Shown here piece after piece: positions 16,771 through 24,708 of a stretch of DNA of 64,000 nucleotides. The notes beneath the pieces were generated by a model that was not told the origin of the DNA, made no database searches, and saw only the letters and a list, made by a program, of their open reading frames with translations. Position numbers and translations under genes: made by a program. Position 1 is the stretch's first letter; each line of letters starts with the position of its first letter. The DNA is from Telluria mixta (GTDB lineage: Bacteria > Pseudomonadota > Gammaproteobacteria > Burkholderiales > Burkholderiaceae_D): assembly GCF_029223865.1 (NCBI RefSeq), contig NZ_CP119520.1, positions 496,001-560,000 on the forward strand, written 5' to 3'.

Positions 16771-18384
16771 TTAGAACGGCCGCGTGTACGAGGCGCCCGC
16801 GTATTTCACGATCAGGCTGCCGGACACCGTGGTGGCCGCGTAAGGGTTGTAGATCAGGTTGAAGAAATTGTCGCAATTGAGATTGCAGTCGCTGCGCGCG
16901 GGGATGTTGTACGAGCCCTTCATGTAGCTGCCCGTCAGGTTGACTTCGCCGCCGTCGTCGAAGCGGTAGCGCACGCCGACGCTCTTGAGTTTCGTATCGG
17001 GCAGCGGCGCGAGAAGGCTCATCTGGTTGCCCGGGATGGAGCTCTTGCGCGGTTCGTAGCCGAAGCGCAGCGCGAGCTTCTTCGTGATGTTGAACTGCGT
17101 GCCGAAGCTGTAGTTGACGACGCTCCGGAAGCCCATGTTGAACGTCGCCTGGCGCGAATTCGCGTAGCCGAACAGGCGCGCCATCTCGAGCAGCTTGATG
17201 CTCTCGTCGAATTCGAAGGTCAGCTGGTTCCACTGCGCCCAGTCGGCGTAGCTGACGTCCGCGTTCAGCTGCACGTAATCCGTCAGCATCAGCTTCATGC
17301 CCGCCTGCACGCGCCACGGGAACGGGATCCGGGCCGTCATGTTCCCGTGCTGGTATTCGGGGATATCCTGCGGCATGCCGGTGACGGCGCCGACGATGGG
17401 GCCGAGCAGGCTCGAATTCAGCCCGCGCACGAAGCTGCGCAGCATCGGGTCGCTGTGGAACGTGTACGACCCGGTGTAGGTCGTGCGCGTGCCGCCCTGG
17501 TACACGAGGCCCAGCGCGAACCACTTCTTCGGCTCCCACAGCACGCCGATGTTGACGGTCGGGTCGAACGACGCGCGCAGGTCGAAGTCGATGTTGGCGG
17601 CCCGCTTGAACGGGTTGACCATGCCTTCCGGACCGCCGCCGCACAGGCCGAAGGTCAGCGTGTCGATCACGGTGCCGTTGCCGTCCGGGCAGACGGCCTT
17701 CTGCAGCTGGCCCACGGTGCCCAGCAGCTTGTTGGGAGCGCGGAAGTCGGTGTTGATGGCGAACGCGGAATACGCGATCGGCACCGAGATGCCGATCTTC
17801 AGCGTGTCCGACACCTTGTACGCGGCCGCCGGCGACAGGTACACGAGGCGCTGCAGCTGGACCAGGCGGCCGTCGAAGCGCGCCGGATCGTCCGGATCCT
17901 TGGTGCGGTCGATACTCATCGCGGCCGCCAGGTAGACGTTCGTGCCGAACGTCCAGCGCGAACCGGGCGCGTTGTACGCCATGCCCATGCTCGGCACCAG
18001 CACGCCCGGCAGCCGCGCCTTGGGGACGCCATAGAACGGGATGTAGAGGGCCTGGCGCACCGGCCCGCTCGACTTGCCGTTGATCGGATCGTCCTTGAAG
18101 CCGCCGATGTCCATGTCGGGCGCCGACACGAAACGGTTCGGGTTGCGGATCGTCGCCACGAACACGGAATCGATGTGATGCGTGCCCTCCAGGCGCGCGA
18201 GACCGGCCGGGTTGAAGTGGATCGATTCGATCCCGGGCGGGTCGGCCGTCACCGCATTCCCCATCGCCATCGCGGTGGGGCTCGTGACGAGGTTGTCGGT
18301 GACGCCCGCATGGGCGGCCGGCGCCAGCGCCGCGGCCAGGCCGGCCACGGCAAGCAGGACGATCGGTGACGGCGCGGCGGTCAT
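16771..18384 (-). CDS. FadL/OMPP1-family outer-membrane beta-barrel
   Basis: 537 residues. A signal peptide ([26 protein letters not shown]) precedes a FadL-like start (LVTSPTAMAMGNAVTADPPGIESIHFNPAGLARLEGTHH), where the NPAGLA motif is diagnostic for the OMPP1/FadL/TodX family. Alternating hydrophobic strands run to the C-terminus, which ends in Phe (YAGASYTRPF), as outer-membrane barrels do. FadL proteins take up hydrophobic compounds such as long-chain fatty acids. Here the gene is embedded between a predicted barrel and a DUF2059-like protein in the C39 operon, so a role in export or surface display of the operon's substrates is possible but unproven. It begins 10 bases after the upstream stop. 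Confidence 0.85.
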   Translation of the reverse strand: MTAAPSPIVLLAVAGLAAALAPAAHAGVTDNLVTSPTAMAMGNAVTADPPGIESIHFNPAGLARLEGTHHIDSVFVATIRNPNRFVSAPDMDIGGFKDDPINGKSSGPVRQALYIPFYGVPKARLPGVLVPSMGMAYNAPGSRWTFGTNVYLAAAMSIDRTKDPDDPARFDGRLVQLQRLVYLSPAAAYKVSDTLKIGISVPIAYSAFAINTDFRAPNKLLGTVGQLQKAVCPDGNGTVIDTLTFGLCGGGPEGMVNPFKRAANIDFDLRASFDPTVNIGVLWEPKKWFALGLVYQGGTRTTYTGSYTFHSDPMLRSFVRGLNSSLLGPIVGAVTGMPQDIPEYQHGNMTARIPFPWRVQAGMKLMLTDYVQLNADVSYADWAQWNQLTFEFDESIKLLEMARLFGYANSRQATFNMGFRSVVNYSFGTQFNITKKLALRFGYEPRKSSIPGNQMSLLAPLPDTKLKSVGVRYRFDDGGEVNLTGSYMKGSYNIPARSDCNLNCDNFFNLIYNPYAATTVSGSLIVKYAGASYTRPF

Positions 18385-18394
18385 GGCAGCGGCC

Positions 18395-19450
18395 TCACAG
18401 CGACAACGGCAGGCTCATCGTGAGCGACAGGTTCGGCGCGGCCGCCGTGAGGCCGGCGCCGACCGTCACGTTGACGGTGGTCTTGGGCGACATGCGGTAG
18501 CCCGCGCCGATCGCCAGGATGCCCGCGCTCTGGGTCTGCGTCTGCCCCTTGTTGCCGTTGTCGAACGTGAGCGTGGAGCGGGCCTGGATCGATTCCTGGA
18601 ACGAGAACGACGTCGTGATCTTGTACGACAGCGCGTACGCGAAGCCGAGGCCGAAGCCGAAGCTGGCGCCCGGCTTCACTTCGCGCAGGGTGGCGCCGTA
18701 GAGGTTCTGGTTCAGGTGCTTCGCCGCCAGGCTGTAGCCCACGTTGAAGGAGCCGAACAGCGCGACCGGATCGACGATGCGCGTCATGTTGGCGCCGATG
18801 TTGAAGGTGTTGACGCCGGAGCCCGTCGCCACGCCCTTCTGCACGTCGACCTTGTACGGACTCGTGCCCGTCGCAAGGCGCATGTTGCCCGTGATCGTGT
18901 ACGCGACCTCGTCGCGCTTGACCTCATGCGGCTGCCAGCGCACGCCCACGCCCAGGTCACCGATCGTGTGCGAGACGCCCGAGAAGCCGCCGGAATCGGA
19001 GTAGCGGCTGATCAGGGGCACGGTGACGTTGGCGGTCAGGTTGTTGAGCACGCCGTAGTCCGTCATGATCGTGTTGGTGATCGTGTGCGAGTTCGTGTTT
19101 TCGATCGAGAACAGCGTGGCGGTGCCGGACGACAGGTCGGTGTTGATCTTTTCCTGGCCGATGTACGTGTAGCCCAGCTCGTAGTTCACCTGGACCTTGC
19201 CCTTGCGGATCAGCGAGTACTGCTTGTCGACCGCGGTCAGCGTTTCCTTCAGCAGCGACGTGTTGTCGGCATCGCCCTCCTTCTTCGCCAGCGCGTCGCG
19301 CACGGCTTCCGAGGTCGCGGGCGGCGTACCCGTCGTCGCGGAGTTCAGCGTCGAGGAACTGGCCGTGTCCTGGGCCTGCGCCGGCAGCTGGGCGAGCAGG
19401 AAGGTGCAAGCCAGCGCCGATGCCGATGCCGACATAGTGGAAATCTTCAT
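18395..19450 (-). CDS. predicted outer-membrane beta-barrel, transporter-like (phenol-degradation MetA type)
   Basis: 351 residues. The ATG at 19,450 gives a signal peptide (MKISTMSASASALACTFLLAQLPAQAQ) and has AAGGA seven bases upstream; the longer frame from 19,672 overlaps the peptidase gene. After an Ala/Ser/Thr-rich linker and a short helical part (SLLKETLTAVDKQYSLIRKGK), the protein is all predicted beta strands with Gly/aromatic alternation (VQVNYELGYTYIG, TIGDLGVGVRWQPHE, SLTMSLPLSL). IGDLGVGVRW is a pattern I associate with the PF13557-type 'transporter' barrels. It lies between the C39 peptidase (20-base gap) and the FadL-like barrel (10-base gap). Substrate unknown. Confidence 0.75.
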   Translation of the reverse strand: MKISTMSASASALACTFLLAQLPAQAQDTASSSTLNSATTGTPPATSEAVRDALAKKEGDADNTSLLKETLTAVDKQYSLIRKGKVQVNYELGYTYIGQEKINTDLSSGTATLFSIENTNSHTITNTIMTDYGVLNNLTANVTVPLISRYSDSGGFSGVSHTIGDLGVGVRWQPHEVKRDEVAYTITGNMRLATGTSPYKVDVQKGVATGSGVNTFNIGANMTRIVDPVALFGSFNVGYSLAAKHLNQNLYGATLREVKPGASFGFGLGFAYALSYKITTSFSFQESIQARSTLTFDNGNKGQTQTQSAGILAIGAGYRMSPKTTVNVTVGAGLTAAAPNLSLTMSLPLSL

Positions 19451-19470
19451 GGTGGTCCTTCGTGATGGGT

Positions 19471-20232
19471 CTATTGTTTGCGGATCGAGATGCCGCCGAA
19501 ACCGTTCAGCAGGCGTTCGTTCGCCACCTGCGTGTCGATGGGACGCTGCAGGCCGCGGTCGCGGATGCGGTCCATGTCGACCACGCCCAGTTCGTCGTCG
19601 GCCAGCGCGAGCTTCAAGGCGGGCGGCCGGTTCTTCGGCGGGTAGGCGATGAACAGCGTGTTGCGGTCCCACAGCGTGGCGAATTCCTCGACCGAGAACG
19701 TGATGTTGCCGGCCGACGGGTCGGCCAGGAACACGAGGCCCCCGCGCACGCCGCGCAGCACGACGAAGTGCTTGAAGCCGGCGTAATCGATCGGCACGAT
19801 GCCCGGCGAATCGAGCGTGAGCAGGTCCGACATCTCGGCGTGGAAGCCCGCGCTCTGCACATCGATCGAGGCGAGGTAGCGCTTCATGTCGAGCAGGGAA
19901 AAGCCGCGCCGCTCGATGATCTTGTCCTTCTCGCCGAAGGCCATCATGCCCTCCATCGACTGCTGCTCGGTGACATCGATGCCCAGGTGGTACTTGAGGA
20001 TCGTGACGAGCGCCGCGGAGCCGCAGCTGTAGTCGTAGGCCTGGTGGACGATGTTCTTGTACTTGAGCTCGGAGAACGGCTCCATCGACACGTTCGGAAT
20101 GCCGGCCGCGGCCACGGACATGGTCGTCGGCAGGTCGAAATGGTCGAGCGGACGGTCCTCCACGTCGTGCTTGGCCAGCACGCCGCCGCCGCCCACGAGG
20201 ACCGCGAGGATCCCCAGCAGGAATGTGTACAT
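19471..20232 (-). CDS. membrane-anchored or secreted C39-type cysteine peptidase, first gene of its operon
   Basis: 253 residues. The ATG at 20,232 has AGGGAG five bases upstream and gives an N-terminal hydrophobic anchor or signal (MYTFLLGILAVLVGGGGVLA). The peptidase core shows Gln64 and Cys70 in QAYDYSCGSAALVTIL, His155 in GFKHFVVLRGV and Asp171 in FLADPSAGN, the full C39 Cys-His-Asp set plus oxyanion Gln. C39 enzymes usually form the N-terminal domain of peptide ABC exporters and cut after double-glycine leaders. Here no ABC or membrane-exporter domain is attached, so the active site would face the periplasm. The tail (208-218) itself reads LALADDELGVV, like the substrate motif. I recall a C39 peptidase (FilB) in Acinetobacter 'Fil putative pilus' loci. 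Confidence 0.88.
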   Translation of the reverse strand: MYTFLLGILAVLVGGGGVLAKHDVEDRPLDHFDLPTTMSVAAAGIPNVSMEPFSELKYKNIVHQAYDYSCGSAALVTILKYHLGIDVTEQQSMEGMMAFGEKDKIIERRGFSLLDMKRYLASIDVQSAGFHAEMSDLLTLDSPGIVPIDYAGFKHFVVLRGVRGGLVFLADPSAGNITFSVEEFATLWDRNTLFIAYPPKNRPPALKLALADDELGVVDMDRIRDRGLQRPIDTQVANERLLNGFGGISIRKQ

Positions 20233-20390
20233 GATGTCTCCCTGGGGCGCTTCATGCAGCCCCTTGTGTCCCGGCTCCGTACGCTTTCGTGGCGTCCGGA
20301 TGGCGGATTTTTCATGCATCCCAACGTGGTGTTTTGGCCACGGTTATTGCACTTTTTCTATATTTTGGATGCAGGCACGGCTGGCGGATG

Positions 20391-20415
20391 TTATAAAACG
20401 CTATCGTTTTTATAA
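20391..20415. promoter_or_regulatory. inverted repeat before the first AraC-type gene
   Basis: TTATAAAACG and CGTTTTTATAA are near-perfect inverted arms (one extra T in the right arm) around CTAT. The site lies 26 bases before the GTG of the regulator gene, inside the 209-base divergent gap shared with the C39 operon. It may be an operator or part of the promoter for the regulator. The rest of the gap is AT-rich near the regulator and shows no convincing promoter for the minus strand apart from a possible -10 (TATAGA) in the stretch around 20,360. Confidence 0.4.
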
Positions 20416-20441
20416 AAAACCGCTCATTCGATTGGGGCACC

Positions 20442-21293
20442 GTGCACACTTGGGACAGGATCAGCAATGCATTGGGCGAGCCGGTCACCAGCGTGGAGAT
20501 CGGCGGTGTTCCGCTGCGGGCCGAACGCTACATCTTCCAGCTGGGCGGTTGCCAGGTACCGCCGCTCGATTCACTGGTGCTGGCCTGCCACCTGGGCGGC
20601 GCGCGGGCCACGGCCGGGCGCAGTCCTGGCCGTTCGTTCGACTTCCTGGCCGGCGCCGCGACGGTGTTCCAGCCCGGCTTCGCCAGCCGCTGGACGTTCT
20701 TCGGCGCGATCGACATGGCGATGTTCCACTTCCTCGACCCGGACCACGAGATGGTGCGCCACCTGCAGCGCCTGCTGGCCGCGCGCGCCAAGTCGCCCAC
20801 CTTTTCCGACCCGCTCGTGCATGCGGCCGCCCAGCAGCTGCTGGCCGAGGTCGCCCGCAGCAGCACGCCCAACACGGGCTTCGTCGAAAGGGCCTGCTCC
20901 CTGATGATCGAGCAGACGTGCCGCGTGCTGGAGGGCAAGACGGGCCGGCACCTGCCGCCGGACGCCCTCCAGCTCGGCCGCCTGCAGGGCGTACTGGAAT
21001 GGATCGGGCAAAACCTGTCGAGCGAGCTGTCCAACGCCGAACTGGCCGAGCGCGCGGGCGTGTCGGAATCGCACTTCCGCCGCATCTTCCAGGAAGCGAT
21101 GGGGATGACGCCGCACCGCTATGTGTTGCGTTTACGCCTCGAACGGGTCCATGAATTGTTAACCCGCACCAGCTTCTCGATCGCCCGTGTTGCGGCGCAA
21201 TGCGGGTTCAACAGCCAGAGTCACATGACGGCCTGTTTCGCGGCCGCGTACGGCATCACGCCCGCCCGGGCACGCCAGCAGGCACGCGCCTGA
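20442..21293 (+). CDS. AraC-family transcriptional regulator, divergent from the C39 operon
   Basis: 283 residues. The C-terminal 100 residues carry two helix-turn-helix motifs of the AraC/XylS type (LSNAELAERAGVSESHFRRIFQEAMGMTPHRYVLRLRLERVHELL and SIARVAAQCGFNSQSHMTACFAAAYGITPARARQQ). The N-terminal domain (residues 1-170) is a cupin-like ligand region with PPLDSLVLACHLGG and no recognised ligand. The start is a GTG at 20,442. The divergent layout with the peptidase operon and a palindrome just upstream suggest that it controls that operon and itself. Confidence 0.88.
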   Translation: MHTWDRISNALGEPVTSVEIGGVPLRAERYIFQLGGCQVPPLDSLVLACHLGGARATAGRSPGRSFDFLAGAATVFQPGFASRWTFFGAIDMAMFHFLDPDHEMVRHLQRLLAARAKSPTFSDPLVHAAAQQLLAEVARSSTPNTGFVERACSLMIEQTCRVLEGKTGRHLPPDALQLGRLQGVLEWIGQNLSSELSNAELAERAGVSESHFRRIFQEAMGMTPHRYVLRLRLERVHELLTRTSFSIARVAAQCGFNSQSHMTACFAAAYGITPARARQQARA

Positions 21294-21345
21294 CCTTCGC
21301 AAACCACCGGGTTTGCGTTGCATCAATTTGAAAATCTTGCTTGCC

Positions 21346-21383
21346 GAAAATGATCGCTTTTTGATAAAGACGAGATCATTTTC
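21346..21383. promoter_or_regulatory. perfect 10-bp inverted repeat between the two AraC-type genes
   Basis: GAAAATGATC (21,346-21,355) and GATCATTTTC (21,374-21,383) are exact inverted copies separated by 18 bases. The centre-to-centre distance is 28 bp. It lies 73 bases before the ATG of the second AraC-type gene and about 50 bases after the first one's stop. An operator for one of the two regulators is the simplest reading; as RNA it could also form a hairpin, but no T-run follows it. Confidence 0.45.
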
Positions 21384-21456
21384 CGCAGCGTTGCGATTTC
21401 GCATGCACACATAATAAAAAAGCACCCGAGCACAAGAACCCGGGGCCACTCGATAA

Positions 21457-22614
21457 ATGAGTAAGGAGACCAAGCATGAGACCAGCGCAGGACGCGTCCG
21501 CACGTACGCGGTCGCCAGCGTGAAGTACCTGTCCGCCACGGACGTGGTGCAACGCATCAAGGCCTGCCTCGGCGCCGAGGGCATGGACGTGGACGCCCTG
21601 TTCGCCAAGGCCAACCTCGAATGGTTCGAGCACGGCGCGCAAGGACAGCGCGCGGCCGACCTGCTCGCGTTGTCCGACCAGTTCAGCACCTTGTGGGAAA
21701 GCCTCGCGGCCGCCAGCGGCGATCCCCTGATCGGATTTCGCGTGTTCGCCCCGGACCCGCTCAGTTGGCTCGGTGTACTGGGCCACCTGATGCTCGCCTC
21801 CCCCACTCTGCGCCAGGCCGCGGACAGCCTGACGCGCTACATGCCGCTCGTGTCGCCCGTCGTGCGCGCCACGATCGAGCCGAAGGCCGACCGCGTGCGC
21901 GTGGGCCTGAACCTCGTCGGCGGCGCGCGCTCCGTGCCGCAGGCGCGCTACGACTTCACCTGGAACCTGCTGCTGGCCACGATGCGCTTCGTCGGCAGCA
22001 AGCCCGACCTGAAGCCGGCCCTCGTTGAATACGCGTATCCGGCCCCGCTCGACACGGCGCCGTACGCGCGGTGGTTCGGCTGCCCCGTGCGTTTCGGCGC
22101 GCCCGCCAACGCGCTCGAATTCGCCAATGCCGACATCACGGCCCCCATCCCCACCGCGAACCCGCTCGCGGCGGAAGGCTTGTTCCGCCTGCTCGACGAA
22201 CGCCTCGCGCAGGCCGAGCGGACGAGCGTGGCCGCGCGCGTGCGCGAGCTGCTGCCGGCGATGATCGACCAGGGCGGCGCGCTGCGCGATGCCGTCGCGC
22301 GGCGCCTCGCGATCAGCGAGCGCACCCTGCAGCGCCGCCTCGCGGACGAGGGCACTGACTTTTCCACGCTCGTCGACGAGGTGCGCCGCACGATCGCGCA
22401 GCAATACCTGGGCAGCGACCGCATCAGCGTCAAGAACCTCAGCTACAAGCTGGGTTTCGCCGACCCCAGCGCCTTCCACCGCGCCTGCCTGCGCTGGTTC
22501 GGCAAGGCGCCCGGCGAATTCCAGCAGGACCGGCTGAACGCCCATGGACAGCAGGCCGTCAATGGGACCACAGGCGCAACTGGCCCTGCATCTGCAACTC
22601 GCCGTTCAGGGTGA
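21457..22614 (+). CDS. AraC-family regulator with an AraC 'arabinose-binding-like' N-terminal domain
   Basis: 385 residues. The N-terminal two thirds match the type of domain seen in OruR/ArgR-like AraC regulators (LALSDQFSTLWESLAAASGDPLIGFRV, LGVLGHLMLASPTLRQAADSLTRYMPLVSP, VEYAYPAP). The DNA-binding part is at about 265-370 (RDAVARRLAISERTLQRRLADEGTDFSTLVDEVRRTIAQQYL and SVKNLSYKLGFADPSAFHRACLRWFGKAPGEFQQ). The Thr/Gly-rich tail overlaps the end of the converging secreted-protein gene by 56 bases. Position between the peptidase operon and its putative substrates suggests regulation of one or both. Confidence 0.88.
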   Translation: MSKETKHETSAGRVRTYAVASVKYLSATDVVQRIKACLGAEGMDVDALFAKANLEWFEHGAQGQRAADLLALSDQFSTLWESLAAASGDPLIGFRVFAPDPLSWLGVLGHLMLASPTLRQAADSLTRYMPLVSPVVRATIEPKADRVRVGLNLVGGARSVPQARYDFTWNLLLATMRFVGSKPDLKPALVEYAYPAPLDTAPYARWFGCPVRFGAPANALEFANADITAPIPTANPLAAEGLFRLLDERLAQAERTSVAARVRELLPAMIDQGGALRDAVARRLAISERTLQRRLADEGTDFSTLVDEVRRTIAQQYLGSDRISVKNLSYKLGFADPSAFHRACLRWFGKAPGEFQQDRLNAHGQQAVNGTTGATGPASATRRSG

Positions 22615-23026
22615 CCTGGCCGAGGCTCTGCGTGACGGGCCCGCGCGGATCGGCCTGCACGCTGAGCGAATCGAAGCCGGTGTCCGTGAACTTCGTCCAC
22701 GCCGGCAGCGTCAAGGCGAGATAGTTCGTGCCGTCCGCGGCCGTCTGCGGGCTGATGTTCAGGCCCACCATCTGGATCACGCCGCCGATGTTTTTCAAGA
22801 CCGTGTACGTCGTGCGGCCGTCGACTGTCTGGCCGATGGTAAGACGGCTGTCGCCTGTGCTGCCGTCGCCCGGCCGATTGAGCTGCAGGCGCACGGCGAA
22901 GCTGATGCCGTCGGCGCCGCGCACCTGCGCGAGTTCTTCGTCGGCCAAAGGCTGCGGTTCCGCCAGCGCACATCGCGCCGTGCAGAGCAACAGGATGGCA
23001 AGGAGGACGAGTCGGCGCGGGCTCAC
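22559..23026 (-). CDS. small secreted protein with 'LADEELAQVRG' motif (putative C39 substrate)
   Basis: 155 residues. The GTG start at 23,026 overlaps the upstream TGA (GTGA), so translation is coupled. A signal peptide (SPRRLVLLAILLLCTARCALA) is followed within four residues by the motif LADEELAQVRGADG (27-40). The rest is predicted beta-rich (DSRLTIGQTVDGRTTYTVL, GLNISPQTAADGTNYLALTLPAW) and ends MQGQLRLWSH. No known domain recognised. It is the last of the three-gene unit 24,629-22,559 and converges on the AraC-type gene. The C-terminal '-H' ending recurs in three other members of the set. Confidence 0.8.
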   Translation of the reverse strand: MSPRRLVLLAILLLCTARCALAEPQPLADEELAQVRGADGISFAVRLQLNRPGDGSTGDSRLTIGQTVDGRTTYTVLKNIGGVIQMVGLNISPQTAADGTNYLALTLPAWTKFTDTGFDSLSVQADPRGPVTQSLGQVTLNGELQMQGQLRLWSH

Positions 23027-23862
23027 TGGCGGAACTTGACGTCGAGGTACTGCAACTGGATGGACCCGATGCGCGAGCTGCCCAGGTCCATGTTCGCGCC
23101 CGCGTCGCTGCGGAAGCTGATGTTCCCGATCTGCAGCGTGCCGCTCGGTGCCGCCTGGTCCGCGTCGGGCCAGTTGACGCCGATGTGCAGGCTGGAATTG
23201 CCTGCCGCATCCGTGCGCGCATTGAAGATGCCGGCCTGGTTCGTCACGTCGGCGATGCGCCACGGCGCCGTCGGCGCGGCACCATCCGCCGTCGCGGCGC
23301 CGATCTTCACGTTGGACAGCACCATCGCCTCGCCCGTCGCCTCGCGGCCGTTCGGCGCGAGCGTCAGGCTGCCGAGGTCGATGCGCGCGGCGAGGCCGAA
23401 GGCGAGACCGTCGCCCACGGCCGGCGTCGACCACTGCAGGCCGCCGCCGTAGTACACGAGATCCTTCAGGATCACGCTGCCGTTCTTCACGTCGAAGCCG
23501 CCGGCATTCACGCCGAAGTCGTAGGCGACCTGCCAGACTTCGCGTCCGGCCGCGTTCTCCGGAAAGGCGATGTTGATGATGTCGGCGCGGCCCGCACCGC
23601 CCGCGATGATATCGAGCCGGTACGGATCGGCGAACGGCGCATCCGTGTTGTCGGATCGCGACGCGGCCACGTTGCCGATGCCGATGCTGCCGCCACCCGG
23701 CGCGTAATAGCGCAGCTCGGCGTTGCCCGACATGGCGAAATTCGACAGGTTGAAACTCATGCCGTCGCGGCCTGCGACCTTGGCGAGCGCGCTGTCCGGC
23801 AGCGGCTCGAGCGCGGCGACCAGCGCCGGTGCGGACAAGAGGATGGCGGCGACGGCGCGCAT
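23023..23862 (-). CDS. secreted beta-rich protein with 'LPDSALAKVAGRDG' motif (putative C39 substrate)
   Basis: 279 residues. The ATG at 23,862 overlaps the upstream stop (TGATG). A signal peptide (MRAVAAILLSAPALVAA) is followed by LPDSALAKVAGRDGMSF (21-37). The body is rich in Gly, Ala, Asn and Asp with repeating short beta patterns (GGSIGIGNVAASRSDNTD, NGSVILKDLVYYGGGLQW, IGSIQLQYLDVKF). The motif keeps the Leu-x-Asp and Val-x-Gly-x-Asp-Gly positions but has Ala-Leu in place of Glu-Leu. I do not recognise a catalytic site. It is probably a structural or surface protein. Confidence 0.8.
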   Translation of the reverse strand: MRAVAAILLSAPALVAALEPLPDSALAKVAGRDGMSFNLSNFAMSGNAELRYYAPGGGSIGIGNVAASRSDNTDAPFADPYRLDIIAGGAGRADIINIAFPENAAGREVWQVAYDFGVNAGGFDVKNGSVILKDLVYYGGGLQWSTPAVGDGLAFGLAARIDLGSLTLAPNGREATGEAMVLSNVKIGAATADGAAPTAPWRIADVTNQAGIFNARTDAAGNSSLHIGVNWPDADQAAPSGTLQIGNISFRSDAGANMDLGSSRIGSIQLQYLDVKFRQ

Positions 23863-24629
23863 CAATGCCCCGCCGCGTTATTGACCGGCACGGTGCCGGT
23901 GAGGTTCAGCGCGGTCAGCTTGTCGCGCCAGTTCAGCCAGATGCCGGCCTGCGCCTCAGTCAGTGCGGGCATGCCGGCCGCGGCCTGGAATTGCACGGGT
24001 TGCTTGAGGATCGCGATCCAGAAATCGCGGCTCGGTCCGTTCGCGTCGCCCGCCGTGACGCCGCCCACGTTGGCCAGCGGCGTGCAGCCCGTGCACGTGC
24101 CGTCCCAGCGCTTGCCGCCGCCGGCGTCGTTCATGCTGTCGATGATGCCGGCTGCGCCCGCGTCGATGCGCACGGAGCCGGACAGTGTGGCGATCTTCGT
24201 GCCGATGTCGCCGGAGATGCCGTCGAAGCCGAGGCGCATGCCGACGATCTCGCGCTGGCTGCCGGTGCCGGTGTTTTTATAAACGAATTCGAAATAGGGA
24301 TTGGTGATCTGCACGAGCCGCTGCGCCGCGGAAGCGTCGGTGCGGCCGAACTGCAGCGCGCTGATGTCGAGGTCGGCGCCGGACCCGTTGCGCGGCGCGT
24401 ACGTATACTCGCCCAGGCGCATGTTGTAGAGGTTGGCGTTCAGCGTGACGTCGGCATCGAGGCTGATGCGGGTGAAATCGAAACCGCTGTAGCTGGAATT
24501 ACTGACCGTGAACAGGCCCTGGCCGCTGACTGTGGACAGTTCGGTGTCGGACATCGGGCGCATCTGGGCCGATGCCGCGCAGGGCAACAGCGAGAGTGCC
24601 AACAACGAAGCGGCGAGCGTGGTGCGCAT
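23862..24629 (-). CDS. secreted protein with 'MSDTELSTVSGQG' motif (putative C39 substrate)
   Basis: 255 residues. The ATG at 24,629 gives a signal peptide (MRTTLAASLLALSLLPCAASA), directly followed by MSDTELSTVSGQG (26-38). The body is beta-rich (LDADVTLNANLYNMRLGEYTYAPRN, FEFVYKNTGTGSQREIVGMRLGFDG). One cysteine pair, CTGC, sits near 207-210. It is first in the coupled trio 24,629-22,559 and lies 25 bases after a strong terminator that separates it from the next upstream member at 24,709. Family unknown; I associate proteins with this N-terminus with DUF6160-type annotations but could not check. Confidence 0.8.
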   Translation of the reverse strand: MRTTLAASLLALSLLPCAASAQMRPMSDTELSTVSGQGLFTVSNSSYSGFDFTRISLDADVTLNANLYNMRLGEYTYAPRNGSGADLDISALQFGRTDASAAQRLVQITNPYFEFVYKNTGTGSQREIVGMRLGFDGISGDIGTKIATLSGSVRIDAGAAGIIDSMNDAGGGKRWDGTCTGCTPLANVGGVTAGDANGPSRDFWIAILKQPVQFQAAAGMPALTEAQAGIWLNWRDKLTALNLTGTVPVNNAAGH

Positions 24630-24654
24630 TGATCGAACCCGAAAAAACGAGGTC

Positions 24655-24687
24655 AAAAAAACGGCCCGGGGCAAGCCCGCGGGCCGT
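24655..24687 (-). terminator. intrinsic terminator between two putative substrate genes
   Basis: On the minus strand ACGGCCCG pairs with CGGGCCGT and is followed by seven T residues. The loop can form a shorter inner stem. It lies 21 bases after the stop of the gene at 24,709 and 25 bases before the start of the next gene in the same direction. It should end most transcripts of the first gene and let only read-through reach the trio, unless a second promoter exists in the 25 bases. Confidence 0.8.
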
Positions 24688-24708
24688 CCATCACCCAACC
24701 CGAGCCGC

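Noticed and set aside
18182..19465. A 427-codon plus-strand ORF across the beta-barrel genes
   Set aside because: It is the mirror of two minus-strand genes with signal peptides and barrel patterns; the plus frame is Arg/Val/Ala-rich with no domain.
20325..20345. Sigma-54-like TTGGCCACGGTTATTGCA upstream of the first AraC-type gene
   Set aside because: The GG and GC elements are 13 bp apart; sigma-54 promoters need 12 with little tolerance, so I did not annotate it.
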